Positions 17,250 through 25,615 of a stretch of 63,349 bases of DNA are shown here, piece by piece (the stretch's first letter is position 1; each line of letters opens with the position of its first letter). The notes beneath the pieces were generated by a model. That model ran no database searches. It saw nothing but the letters and a program-made list of their open reading frames with translations, and was not told the origin of the DNA. The position numbers and the translations under genes are program-made. Source of the stretch: Erysipelotrichaceae bacterium UBA2227 (lineage in GTDB: Bacteria; Bacillota_I; Bacilli_A; Erysipelotrichales; Erysipelotrichaceae); NCBI GenBank assembly GCA_002348095.1, contig DDYT01000008.1, forward strand, positions 1 through 63,349. The letters are read 5' to 3'.

Positions 17250-18461
17250 ATGGCAAATTGTTTGGTAGCCCAGTCGGGCGGTCCTACATCGGTCATCAAT
17301 GCGACTTTGGCTGGGGTGGTCAAGGGCAATCAGCTGAACCAGGTGTATGACATCGTTTATGGCGGATTGCATGGTGTAGAGGGTATCCTTCAGGAAATGC
17401 TGGTGGACTTGACGCATATGAGTGAAGAGGAGAACTATGTTCTTCGTCAGACACCTGCCAGTGCGCTGGGTTCTTGCCGGTATAAGCTGAAACGGAGCAA
17501 TACCGCAGACTTTGAACGCATTTTTGAAGTTTTAGAGAAGTATGATATCGAGACGATGTTTTACATCGGCGGTAATGACTCGATGGATACGGTGGCTGCG
17601 CTGAGTGAGTATGCAGAAGCTCACGGAATCACCAATCACCGTTTTGTCGGATGTCCCAAAACGGTCGATAATGACCTGATGGTCACCGATCACTGTCCGG
17701 GTTATGGCAGTGCTGCAAAGTTTATTGCCAACACCGCTCTTCAGACGTGGCTGGATGTCAATGTGTATACCCGTGAGGAAGTTTTCGTGTTGGAGACGAT
17801 GGGTCGGGATGCCGGCTGGCTGGCAGCTTCAGCGTGTCTGAGCGGTATCGTTGACCTGGTCGTCTTGCCGGAAGTTGCGTTTAATAAGGAAGTCTTCTTG
17901 GAAGAGGTCCGTAAGAGCATTAAAGAGAAAAACAAATGTTATGTGGTCGTTTCTGAGGGTGTCCGTTATGCGGATGGTACCTATCTGGCGGCGGGTGAAG
18001 CGAAGAATGACGGTTTCGGTCATGCGGTTTTGGGCGGTGCCGGGAATGCGGTGAAAAATCTGATTTTGGATTCCGGGGCTGCGAAGCGGGTCAAGGTGCA
18101 GGATCTCTCGACGGCGCAGCGCTGTCATGCGACCGATCAGTCGTTTGTGGATGTGGAAGAATCGTTTAAGTTGGGTTTATCGGCGCATATGCGTTCGGCA
18201 GACAAAGGATTCACAGGTATGATGGTCGGTGTGAAGCGGGTGGAAGGTGATGTGTACAACGTCGAGTATTTCGCTACCAAAGCCAGCAATGTTGCCAATC
18301 ATGTCAAGAGTTTCCCGGTCGAGTGGATGTTGCCAAATTATCGCGGTGTTGCAAAGGAAGCGTTGGATTATATGCGTCCGTTGATCGAGGGCAGTCCGGT
18401 CATCCGTTATAAAGACGGTGTCCAACAGTATGTAGTTCCTTTTTACATGCGTAAGAAATAA
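17250..18461 (+). CDS. pfp: Pyrophosphate-type 6-phosphofructokinase
   Basis: 403 residues, phosphofructokinase fold. AQSGGPTSVINATLAG opens the protein; GGNDSMDT (about 107-114) has Asp where ATP enzymes have Gly, and PKTVDNDL (about 133-140) has the Lys associated with PPi use. Both point to reversible PPi-dependent phosphorylation of fructose 6-phosphate. Strong AAGGAGG before ATG 17250; a TATAAT at 17215-17220 is the likely -10. Own terminator follows, so it is a single-gene unit. Confidence 0.9.
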   Translation: MANCLVAQSGGPTSVINATLAGVVKGNQLNQVYDIVYGGLHGVEGILQEMLVDLTHMSEEENYVLRQTPASALGSCRYKLKRSNTADFERIFEVLEKYDIETMFYIGGNDSMDTVAALSEYAEAHGITNHRFVGCPKTVDNDLMVTDHCPGYGSAAKFIANTALQTWLDVNVYTREEVFVLETMGRDAGWLAASACLSGIVDLVVLPEVAFNKEVFLEEVRKSIKEKNKCYVVVSEGVRYADGTYLAAGEAKNDGFGHAVLGGAGNAVKNLILDSGAAKRVKVQDLSTAQRCHATDQSFVDVEESFKLGLSAHMRSADKGFTGMMVGVKRVEGDVYNVEYFATKASNVANHVKSFPVEWMLPNYRGVAKEALDYMRPLIEGSPVIRYKDGVQQYVVPFYMRKK

Positions 18462-18467
18462 GTTCTT

Positions 18468-18492
18468 GCAGTCCTTAGGGACTGCTTTTCTT
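18468..18492 (+). terminator. Terminator of the PFK gene
   Basis: GCAGTCC/GGACTGC stem (18468-18474 and 18479-18485), loop TTAG, then TTTTC TTT. Confidence 0.85.
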
Positions 18493-18529
18493 TAATCATT
18501 TCTTGATTGAACACTGAAAAGGAGCATTT

Positions 18530-19348
18530 ATGAATCATATGCAGTATTTGATTTTGCTCGCCTTTGGACGTTTGGATGAGATCACTTGGGGAATCACGCC
18601 TCGACAATGGTTGGATTCGCATTGGTACATCCGATACAAAGGAATTGTGCTGGCTGAACCGTCATCGACCTTATTTGTGTTGTTGCTGGGATTTGCGATA
18701 CTTTGGCTTTCACTGAGATTTTTCAGAAGTGGTAATCACCATAAGTCCAGAGTTTGGTTTGGATGGAGCATGCTTGCGTGGAGTTTATCGACATTTAGTG
18801 CCGCCATCAGTTATCAGGTTTTCAGTTATCAGCTCAAATGTGCGGGCAGGGCAGTGTGTTTGTGGACTACGCCGTGGGAGATTGTTTATTTGTTTTTGTA
18901 TGTACTCAGTGTGAAATTACTAGTCATTGCGATCGGATACTGCAGGGCAAGTCAGAAGTTACGTAATTTTCTTCTTCTTTACTCGATACTGACCGGCATG
19001 GTTTACACAGTTATCCTTTTGGCAGGGGTTTATCTGCCGAATCAGTTTCTAGTCTCATTTGAACTGATGGTTCTGTTTTTGGTTCCTTCGTATCTGATCA
19101 TGTTTTTTGTCAATATTGGAAATCTAAAGAAAAGCAGGCAGTTGATCGACCGTTATCTGATCAACGCGTGGATAGGTATGCTGCTCATTACCGTTGCATA
19201 CTTTTTGTTCTATTTTTCCGGGATATCGGGTTGGTTGTGGCAGCGCCGGGTTTGGTTTAATGCCAATGATGTCTTGCATTTGCTGCTGATCGGCTGGGTT
19301 TGGTATGTCAATCGGAGAGTTTATCCGTTAATTGAAGATCACAAATAA
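18530..19348 (+). CDS. Unknown seven-helix membrane protein
   Basis: 272 residues I cannot assign to a named function. Seven hydrophobic segments are spread along the chain after a short external N-terminus; two Cys in the loop around SYQLKCAGRAVCLWTT (about 100-115) may form an external pair. AAGGAG precedes the ATG. It stands alone between two terminators, next to the tRNA gene. Confidence 0.7.
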   Translation: MNHMQYLILLAFGRLDEITWGITPRQWLDSHWYIRYKGIVLAEPSSTLFVLLLGFAILWLSLRFFRSGNHHKSRVWFGWSMLAWSLSTFSAAISYQVFSYQLKCAGRAVCLWTTPWEIVYLFLYVLSVKLLVIAIGYCRASQKLRNFLLLYSILTGMVYTVILLAGVYLPNQFLVSFELMVLFLVPSYLIMFFVNIGNLKKSRQLIDRYLINAWIGMLLITVAYFLFYFSGISGWLWQRRVWFNANDVLHLLLIGWVWYVNRRVYPLIEDHK

Positions 19349-19375
19349 AAAACACAACGACCGTTGTGTCTTTTA
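19349..19375. terminator. Bidirectional terminator between the membrane gene and tRNA-Ser
   Basis: ACACAAC/GTTGTGT stem with loop GACC; T-runs follow on both strands (TTTT on plus, TTTTTT on minus). Confidence 0.85.
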
Positions 19376-19377
19376 TC

Positions 19378-19467
19378 TGGCGGAGGAAGCAGGATTTGAA
19401 CCCGCGCGGGCTTGTGACCCCTGCCGGTTTTCGAAACCGGTCCCTTCAACCACTTGGGTATTCCTCC
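19378..19467 (-). tRNA. serU: tRNA-Ser(CGA)
   Basis: Minus strand, 90 bases including an encoded CCA. Acceptor arms GGAGGAA and TTCCTCC pair; anticodon stem CCGGT/ACCGG encloses loop TTCGAAA, giving anticodon CGA for UCG codons. The long variable arm and the T-loop GGTTCAAATCC fit the serine class. Confidence 0.95.
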
Positions 19468-19478
19468 GTGCACGAACT

Positions 19479-19507
19479 ATTATACCAATTGGCTTGATTT
19501 TTGTCAT
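19479..19507 (-). promoter_or_regulatory. tRNA-Ser promoter
   Basis: On the minus strand ATGACA (19502-19507) and TATAAT (19479-19484) with 17-base spacing, 5/6 and 6/6. Confidence 0.8.
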
Positions 19508-19548
19508 TATTTTTCTTCAGCCATGCTCAAAAAGGTGTGATTCGACAA

Positions 19549-19572
19549 TTTTCATCGAATTAAAGATGAAAA
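19549..19572. repeat. Inverted repeat upstream of oppA
   Basis: TTTTCATC-N8-GATGAAAA, perfect 8-bp arms, in the 370-base AT-rich region between the tRNA promoter and the oppA promoter. No T-run; role unknown. Confidence 0.45.
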
Positions 19573-19585
19573 CTTAAATGTAAGA

Positions 19586-19600
19586 AATTTTCAGGAAATA
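19586..19600. promoter_or_regulatory. CodY-box-like sequence upstream of oppA
   Basis: AATTTTCAGGAAATA matches the CodY consensus AATTTTCWGAAAATT at 13 of 15 positions. Opp operons are classic CodY targets, but the site is ~200 bases upstream of the promoter in AT-rich DNA, and a codY gene is not in the window. Confidence 0.35.
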
Positions 19601-19798
19601 GGGCGCTCTCCATATTTGGTATGTGATTTTTTAATGATTTTACACGTTTTTTAAGAGAATAAAGGCTGAAATATGTCTTTTTTTGGACATTATTCTCTCT
19701 TTCATCTTGTGAAATAAATCATTTGATTTCAATGAATGAAAATTTATGTGAAATTTATGTAACTGTTTACATTTGAAAGTAAATGTTTCTTGCGCTTC

Positions 19799-19827
19799 TT
19801 GACTTTCAAAGCAACAATCGATATAAT
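19799..19827 (+). promoter_or_regulatory. oppA promoter
   Basis: TTGACT (19799-19804) and TATAAT (19822-19827) with 17-base spacing, the best promoter match in the window; oppA begins 46 bases later. Confidence 0.85.
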
Positions 19828-19873
19828 GACTACAATACAGACGGGATCTGTATCTCACATTTAAGGAGGAAAA

Positions 19874-21667
19874 ATGAAAAAGTTAATTTCTTTACTTGCG
19901 ATTGCATTGTTAGCTGCTTCATTGGCTGCCTGTGGACCGACATCGAGTGGACCTTCGGGAACATTGATCGTTGGTACGCCGAAAATGAATGGTGACTTTG
20001 TCGCCGGTTTCGGTAACAGCGCTTATGACAATGCTATTCGCACAATGATCTGGGATTACCCGACCTATACTACGACTCCTGGCGGAGAATTCGTTCTTAA
20101 CGAAACCGTAGTTGAAAAGTTGGCTACCAGCGTTGACAGCGCAGGCAACAAGACCTACACCTTTACAATCAAAAAGGGTGTCAAATGGTCTGACGGCTCT
20201 GCTGTTTCCGCCAAAGACTTCGTATTCGGTATCTTGTTTGCGGCTCACCCGGCTTGGACAGCAGCAGGTGCAACTTCATCTGTTGGTGATTCCTTGGTTG
20301 GATATGCTGAATACAAAAAAGGCGATGTAGCTACATTCGCCGGCGTTAAGCTGATCGATGACAATAATTTCTCCGTTACGATCGCTGCAGAAGAACTTCC
20401 GTATTTCTATGAAGTATCCTATGCTTCCTTTGGCCCGTCTCCGATGGCTTCTTGGGCACCGGATTTGACATTCAATGCCGAAGGTAATGGCTTGGTTGGT
20501 GACGTTGCTGCCGTTGCACAAAAAGTTGCTACGACCGAACGTTTCAAACCGACCGTTGTTTCCGGTCCGTTTACATTCGAAAGCTTTGAAAACGATGTTG
20601 TTACTTTGAAGAACAACCCGAACTATGCCGGCGACTATCGCGGTGTAAAAGCTAAATTGGAAACTGTCATCGTTAAATACGTTGACCAAAACACAGACGT
20701 TGACTTGGTTATCTCGGGCGATATCGACTTAGTATCCGGTGTCGTACAAGGAAACAAGATTGAAAAGGCTAAAGCAGCTACAACCGCTGACGTGGTTTCT
20801 TACTTACGTAACGGTTACGGTTTGATCGCTTACCATACTGACTTCGGTCCGACAAAATTCGTTGAAGTCCGTCAGGCATTGGCATTCTTAATTGACCGCA
20901 ACATCTTCTTAACGGAAATTTTGGGCGGTTACGGTGCTATGACCAACGGTGAATACGGTTTGGCACAATGGATGTATCAGACTCAAAAAGAAAAAGTTGC
21001 TGAAAAACTGATCAACTATACGTATAACGTACAAAAAGCTAACGAACTGTTAGACAAATCACCGTATAAATTCGAAGCTGACGGCGTAACTCCGTTTGAC
21101 CCTGCTAAAGCAGCTGAAGGTTACTGGAGATATACCGCTGACAAAGAAGTTCTGCAAATCAACCACTTAGGTACAACGAACAACCCGATTACCGTGTTGA
21201 TCGGTACCAAATGGCCGGAAGGCATGAATAAAGCCGGTGTTAAATTCACTTGGGAAGAACAAGATTTCAATGCATTGTTAACAAATTACTACTATGCTTA
21301 TGAATTATCACCGAGTGAAAGAAAGTTCCATACGTTCAACTTGGCTACCAACTTCACCGCTGTATACGATCCTTACTATTCGATGCACAGCGACTGGTTG
21401 GGTACATGGCAAAATGCTAACCAATTAAATGACCCTGCAATCGATTACTTGACAGTGAAGATGAGATCTTTGGATCCGACTGAAAAGGAAAAATATGCTG
21501 AGTTGTGGTTGGATTACCAAATCCGTTGGAATGAAATCCTGCCGAATATTCCTATCTACTCCAATGAGTACTTCGATGTATTCAGCAACCGCGTAAAAGG
21601 TTTGGTCACGACCCCGTTATACACATGGGCAAGAGCAATCCTTGACGTTACTGTTGAAGGCGAATAA
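19874..21667 (+). CDS. oppA: Oligopeptide ABC transporter substrate-binding lipoprotein
   Basis: 597 residues, SBP_bac_5 family. Lipoprotein signal MKKLISLLAIALLAASLAAC with Cys20 as the lipidated residue. The family motif KKGVKWSDGSAVSAKDF is near residues 97-113. Binds the substrate outside the cell and hands it to OppB/C. AAGGAGG precedes the ATG. Codon choice is enriched in GCT/GTT/AAC/GGT forms relative to neighbours, as in highly expressed genes. First gene of oppABCDF; a large hairpin follows it. Peptide specificity is inferred from the operon. Confidence 0.92.
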   Translation: MKKLISLLAIALLAASLAACGPTSSGPSGTLIVGTPKMNGDFVAGFGNSAYDNAIRTMIWDYPTYTTTPGGEFVLNETVVEKLATSVDSAGNKTYTFTIKKGVKWSDGSAVSAKDFVFGILFAAHPAWTAAGATSSVGDSLVGYAEYKKGDVATFAGVKLIDDNNFSVTIAAEELPYFYEVSYASFGPSPMASWAPDLTFNAEGNGLVGDVAAVAQKVATTERFKPTVVSGPFTFESFENDVVTLKNNPNYAGDYRGVKAKLETVIVKYVDQNTDVDLVISGDIDLVSGVVQGNKIEKAKAATTADVVSYLRNGYGLIAYHTDFGPTKFVEVRQALAFLIDRNIFLTEILGGYGAMTNGEYGLAQWMYQTQKEKVAEKLINYTYNVQKANELLDKSPYKFEADGVTPFDPAKAAEGYWRYTADKEVLQINHLGTTNNPITVLIGTKWPEGMNKAGVKFTWEEQDFNALLTNYYYAYELSPSERKFHTFNLATNFTAVYDPYYSMHSDWLGTWQNANQLNDPAIDYLTVKMRSLDPTEKEKYAELWLDYQIRWNEILPNIPIYSNEYFDVFSNRVKGLVTTPLYTWARAILDVTVEGE

Positions 21668-21696
21668 TCTTAAGAATTAAAAACTAGAAAATTAGG

Positions 21697-21738
21697 AAAT
21701 TAAAGGTGATAGGGGTCCTCTATCCCTTTAATTTTCTA
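21697..21738 (+). terminator. Large hairpin between oppA and oppB
   Basis: Arms 21697-21712 and 21720-21734 (AAATTAAAGG pairs with CCTTTAATTT, then GATAG with CTATC) with a 7-base loop and a weak U tract. Such hairpins usually stabilise the oppA message or end most transcripts so that the binding protein is made in excess over the permease. Confidence 0.7.
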
Positions 21739-21758
21739 TGCGTAAGGAGTTATGAAAC

Positions 21759-22730
21759 ATGGTAAAATTTTTCCTTAGAAGATTCTTTTCACTCATTCCT
21801 GTAATCATTATCATTTCAATCATGTTGTTTGGAATCTTTAAGGCGATGCCGGGAGATCCCGTTAAACTGATGATCCCTCCGGGAGTTAAGACCGAAGAGC
21901 TTCGACAATATTATTATGATACGATCAAAGCCCGACTGGGTTTGGATAAATCTTTGCCCGAGCAGTATGTCCGTTGGATGTATAATACGCTTCAAGGTGA
22001 TTTTGGTGTTTCAACGTCATTTCAACGTCCGGTTACCGAAGTAATTGCAACACCGCTGAAAAATTCCATTCGATTGAATGTGTTTGTATTGGTGTTCTCG
22101 TTTTTGGTTTCCATTCCTGTGGGCATCCGCTCTGCAGTCAAACGTCATTCGTTGTTTGACTCTTTCTGGCAGGTATTCTCATTGATCGGTCTTTCGATGC
22201 CGGTATTCTTTATCGGACTTATCTTCATTTATGTGTTTGCCATCACACTGCGTTGGTTGCCGGGTGGAGGTATGCCGTTTATGTTGAAAGGTGACTGGAC
22301 CGACCTTTTGGCTTGGGCACGCTATATGACACTGCCTGTAATCACTTTGACCATAGGCAGTTTGGCAGGTACGATTCGCTATGTTCGTAACGCCATGATT
22401 GAAATTATAAGCAAAGATTTTATACGGACCGCACGTTCAAAAGGGCTTAGTGAGAAAGTCATCATTTACTCACATGCCTTTAGAAATGCATTGATTCCGG
22501 TCGTCACTTTGGTTGCCGGGTCGCTGGTCGGTCTGTTCGGTGGTGCGGCGATCACCGAAACGATTTTCGCTTGGAACGGTATCGGATATGTATTGATCCA
22601 GGCACTGAACCAGCGGGATTATATGGTCGTTTTAACCATGAATATGTTCTATGCGGTGTTGACGCTTTCCGCCAATATCATCATGGATATTGGGTATGCG
22701 CTGGTAGATCCGCGCGTTAAACTGAAATAG
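21759..22730 (+). CDS. oppB: Oligopeptide ABC transporter permease OppB
   Basis: 323 residues, six membrane helices, DppB/OppB type. N-terminal FLRRFFSLIPVIIIISIMLF, the external segment typical of this family, and the coupling-helix motif RTARSKGLSEKVIIYSHAFRN near residues 226-246. AAGGAG at 21744-21749 fits ATG 21759. Normal length, in contrast to OppC. Confidence 0.94.
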   Translation: MVKFFLRRFFSLIPVIIIISIMLFGIFKAMPGDPVKLMIPPGVKTEELRQYYYDTIKARLGLDKSLPEQYVRWMYNTLQGDFGVSTSFQRPVTEVIATPLKNSIRLNVFVLVFSFLVSIPVGIRSAVKRHSLFDSFWQVFSLIGLSMPVFFIGLIFIYVFAITLRWLPGGGMPFMLKGDWTDLLAWARYMTLPVITLTIGSLAGTIRYVRNAMIEIISKDFIRTARSKGLSEKVIIYSHAFRNALIPVVTLVAGSLVGLFGGAAITETIFAWNGIGYVLIQALNQRDYMVVLTMNMFYAVLTLSANIIMDIGYALVDPRVKLK

Positions 22731-22742
22731 GGGGCGAAGCAC

Positions 22743-24605
22743 GTGAGTAAAAAAGAAAACGCCTTTGTGCGTACATTATCATCATTTGGGCGGTTAGTTG
22801 GATCGTTATTCAGTTTCGGAAAGATGAAAAAGCCAATCGATTTGTTGGCCGAAGAAGCGGTAATGAGTCCTTCGAAAGTTATCGTGAGAAACTTTTTCAG
22901 AAATAAACTCGCCATTGTCGGATTGACGGGTTTTGTGATCATGCTGTCCATCGTATTTATCGGTTCAGCATTGAATCCTCTGACAATTCTTTCAACCAAT
23001 CCGATCATGCGTAACACAAAACCCGGGCTCGGTTATACCAAGATTACAAATGTGGCACAAAATGCCGGTCTTGTTCAGATTTCCAATGGTACCACCTATG
23101 GAATCGGTTTAGGTAAGGACGGAGACGTCTATGCCTGGGGTCAGGATGTACTGGGTTCAACCCGGATCCCTTCGGAAATCAATGCATTACAGATTAAGAA
23201 AATTGCTTCCGGCGACCGTCACGCAATTGTGATGACTACGACCGGTAAAGTTTACGGTTGGGGCAATAACAACTTTAAACAGGCAACAGTTCCGGCAGAA
23301 ATCGAAGCGATCATGATGCTGGAAAACGTTGTGGATATTTTGGCCGGCGACCAATATTCGGCGATTATTACAGATAAGAAGAAAATTCACGTTTGGGGTA
23401 CGACATTTGCGACCAACTTGGATATTGTGCCTTCGATTTATCAGGGACGGATTGTCAAAGCTGCCCAGGCGCCTTTCAATATACTGTTGATTTTGGACGA
23501 TGGAAGCATTGGTATTATGGGTCAGCGTCAGACGATGTTAGAGACTGCCTTACCCACACGATTGGCAAATAACGAAGTAAATGTCGTCGATGCGGCTGTT
23601 ACTGTCAGAACGGCAATCGTCGTTGACTCGGTCGGACAGGTAATCGTCTGGGGTGAAAACGAAAGCGGATTACTGACACTGCCGGAAGGCATTGAAAATG
23701 AAAAAATCATTTCCGTTGAGGCGGGTCGTGCACACTTTGTTGCTTTAGCCGCTTCCGGGAAAATGTTTGTCTGGGGCGATAACGCTTTTGGACAGTTGGA
23801 TGTACCGAAAGAAGTTGCCGGCAAGAAGGTCGTTTCAATTGCTGCAAATTATTATCAGACCTATGCAATCACTGAAGATGGGAAAGCATACGGTTGGGGT
23901 CAGAACGGTTACTATCTGGGTACCGATGATTTAGGACGCGATATGTTGCTGCGTCTGATTCATGGCGGACGGGTAACGATGACAGTTGGTGCCGTGGCAG
24001 TATTAATCTCAACAATGATCGGATTGTTGGTTGGGCTGACCTCTGGTTTCTATGGCGGATGGATCGATAACATCCTGATGCGTTTCACTGAAGTTATCAA
24101 CTCATTCCCATTCTTACCGATGGCCATTACTTTATCTTCCTTTGTCGGCGGTCTGCTGACTCAGTCAGAGAGATTGTTGTTGATCATGGTCATTTTGGGG
24201 GTAATCTCCTGGACCGGATTGGCCCGTTTGGTACGCGGTCAGATTCTGGCGGAACGCGAGAAAGACTTCGTGTTAGCCGCAAGAGCTCTGGGCATCCGTT
24301 CTAACGTAATTATTTTAAGACATATTCTGCCTAACGTTATCAACGTCGTTATTGTAAGTATGACTTTGGGTTACGCAGGCAGTCTGTTAACCGAAGCAGG
24401 TTTATCATTCTTAGGATTTGGTGTCGTTCCTCCTTCACCGTCATGGGGTAACATGCTGACCGGAGCTCAAGACTCCACGGTCATCACGTTCTACTGGTGG
24501 AGATGGATCCTGCCGGCCATCGCGGTCTTGATCACCGCATTAACCGTGAATATTGTCGGTGACGGTTTGCGGGATGCCATGGATCCGAAGAACAATGAAA
24601 AGTAG
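22743..24605 (+). CDS. oppC: Oligopeptide ABC transporter permease OppC with inserted seven-bladed RCC1 propeller
   Basis: 620 residues, about twice the usual ~300. Residues 1-80 carry the OppC N-terminal domain and first helix (about 55-78). Residues ~100-390 form seven regular repeats of 41-45 residues ending in WG-type turns (DGDVYAWG, TGKVYGWG, KKIHVWG, DGSIGIMG, VGQVIVWG, SGKMFVWG, DGKAYGWG), an RCC1-type beta-propeller. At 391 the permease resumes with the standard LGTDDLGRDMLLRLIHGGR, then five helices and the coupling motif AARALGIRSNVIILRHILPN. The propeller therefore sits in the first extracytoplasmic loop, in frame and without stops. GTG start with GGGGG before it. Between oppB and oppD in a normal operon, so the protein is very likely made and used. 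Confidence 0.93.
   Translation: MSKKENAFVRTLSSFGRLVGSLFSFGKMKKPIDLLAEEAVMSPSKVIVRNFFRNKLAIVGLTGFVIMLSIVFIGSALNPLTILSTNPIMRNTKPGLGYTKITNVAQNAGLVQISNGTTYGIGLGKDGDVYAWGQDVLGSTRIPSEINALQIKKIASGDRHAIVMTTTGKVYGWGNNNFKQATVPAEIEAIMMLENVVDILAGDQYSAIITDKKKIHVWGTTFATNLDIVPSIYQGRIVKAAQAPFNILLILDDGSIGIMGQRQTMLETALPTRLANNEVNVVDAAVTVRTAIVVDSVGQVIVWGENESGLLTLPEGIENEKIISVEAGRAHFVALAASGKMFVWGDNAFGQLDVPKEVAGKKVVSIAANYYQTYAITEDGKAYGWGQNGYYLGTDDLGRDMLLRLIHGGRVTMTVGAVAVLISTMIGLLVGLTSGFYGGWIDNILMRFTEVINSFPFLPMAITLSSFVGGLLTQSERLLLIMVILGVISWTGLARLVRGQILAEREKDFVLAARALGIRSNVIILRHILPNVINVVIVSMTLGYAGSLLTEAGLSFLGFGVVPPSPSWGNMLTGAQDSTVITFYWWRWILPAIAVLITALTVNIVGDGLRDAMDPKNNEK
23040..23912 (+). other. RCC1-type propeller domain inside oppC
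   Basis: Coding segment for residues ~100-390 of the OppC protein; seven repeats with spacing 41, 45, 41, 44, 41 and 41 residues between equivalent positions. Seven is the full blade number of RCC1. No direct repeats or transposon ends border the segment at DNA level. Confidence 0.88.
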
Positions 24606-24616
24606 AGGTAATATCA

Positions 24617-25615
24617 ATGGCATTATTAGAAATCAGTAACCTACACACATACTTTCAAACGCGTCGCGGTTTGATCAAAGCTGTTTACGGCGTTACATTG
24701 AAAGTGGAAGAAGGCAGAACCTTAGGGATCGTCGGAGAATCCGGTAGCGGAAAAAGCCAGACAGCGATGAGTATTTTGCGTTTGTTTGAACCCAACCAAA
24801 AAATCTATGAAGGTTCGATCCTGTTCGACGGTAAAGATTTGGCGAAGGCCACCGAAACTGAAATGCGTCATATTCGCGGAAATGATATTTCGATCATTTT
24901 CCAGGAACCGATGACCAGTCTGAACCCGGTATTTACCGTGAGCAGGCAAATCAGTGAAGTTTTGATGCTGCACCAAGGATTGGATAAGAAAGAAGCACAC
25001 ATCCGTGCAATCGATATGTTGTCTGCTGTTAAAATCTCCAATCCGGAAGAAGTCGTCAATATGTATCCGTTTCAGTTGTCCGGAGGGATGAACCAACGTG
25101 TAATGATTGCGATGGCTCTGGCTTGTCAGCCCAAGTTGCTGATTGCTGATGAACCGACGACCGCGCTGGACGTTACGATTCAGGCTCAGATCCTTCGATT
25201 GATGAATGAACTGAAAACGGAGTTTGGTGCTTCGATCATCTTTATTACCCATGACTTGGGTGTAATCAACCAGATGGCCGATGATGTTGCTGTCATGTAC
25301 TGCGGACAGGTTGTAGAAACTGCGCCGGTCGAGTATGTATTTACGGATAAAACGACTGAATATATGCATCCGTATACCGAAGGTTTGTTAAAATCGATTC
25401 CGAGTCTTAACAGTGACAAATCGCAGAAACTGGATGTCATTCCGGGAGCTGTTCCTCATCCGTTGGATTTGCCCAAAGGATGCAAGTTTGCACCGCGATG
25501 CAAATATGCGACTGAAAAATGTCACAACGAAGAGCCGGAACTGGTAAGAATCAGCGATAAGCAGGCAATTCGTTGCTTCTATCCGAAGAAGGGAGTGCGC
25601 AGCAATGGAGAATAA
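24617..25615 (+). CDS. oppD: Oligopeptide ABC transporter ATPase OppD
   Basis: 332 residues. Walker A GESGSGKSQT (about 39-48), Q-loop FQEPMTSLNP, signature LSGGMNQRVMIAMAL, Walker B LLIADEPTTALD, and the C-terminal oligopeptide-transporter extension with CKFAPRCKYATEKC, whose cysteines in homologues bind an Fe-S cluster. Standard length. Overlaps oppF by 11 bases. Confidence 0.94.
   Translation: MALLEISNLHTYFQTRRGLIKAVYGVTLKVEEGRTLGIVGESGSGKSQTAMSILRLFEPNQKIYEGSILFDGKDLAKATETEMRHIRGNDISIIFQEPMTSLNPVFTVSRQISEVLMLHQGLDKKEAHIRAIDMLSAVKISNPEEVVNMYPFQLSGGMNQRVMIAMALACQPKLLIADEPTTALDVTIQAQILRLMNELKTEFGASIIFITHDLGVINQMADDVAVMYCGQVVETAPVEYVFTDKTTEYMHPYTEGLLKSIPSLNSDKSQKLDVIPGAVPHPLDLPKGCKFAPRCKYATEKCHNEEPELVRISDKQAIRCFYPKKGVRSNGE

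Noticed and set aside
19332..19577. 81-codon plus-strand frame after the seven-helix gene
   Set aside because: Runs through the bidirectional terminator and the whole tRNA-Ser on the other strand.
23040..23912. OppC propeller as a separate gene joined by sequencing error
   Set aside because: The frame runs from OppC helix 1 through all seven blades into the permease without stop, and both ends continue canonical OppC sequence.
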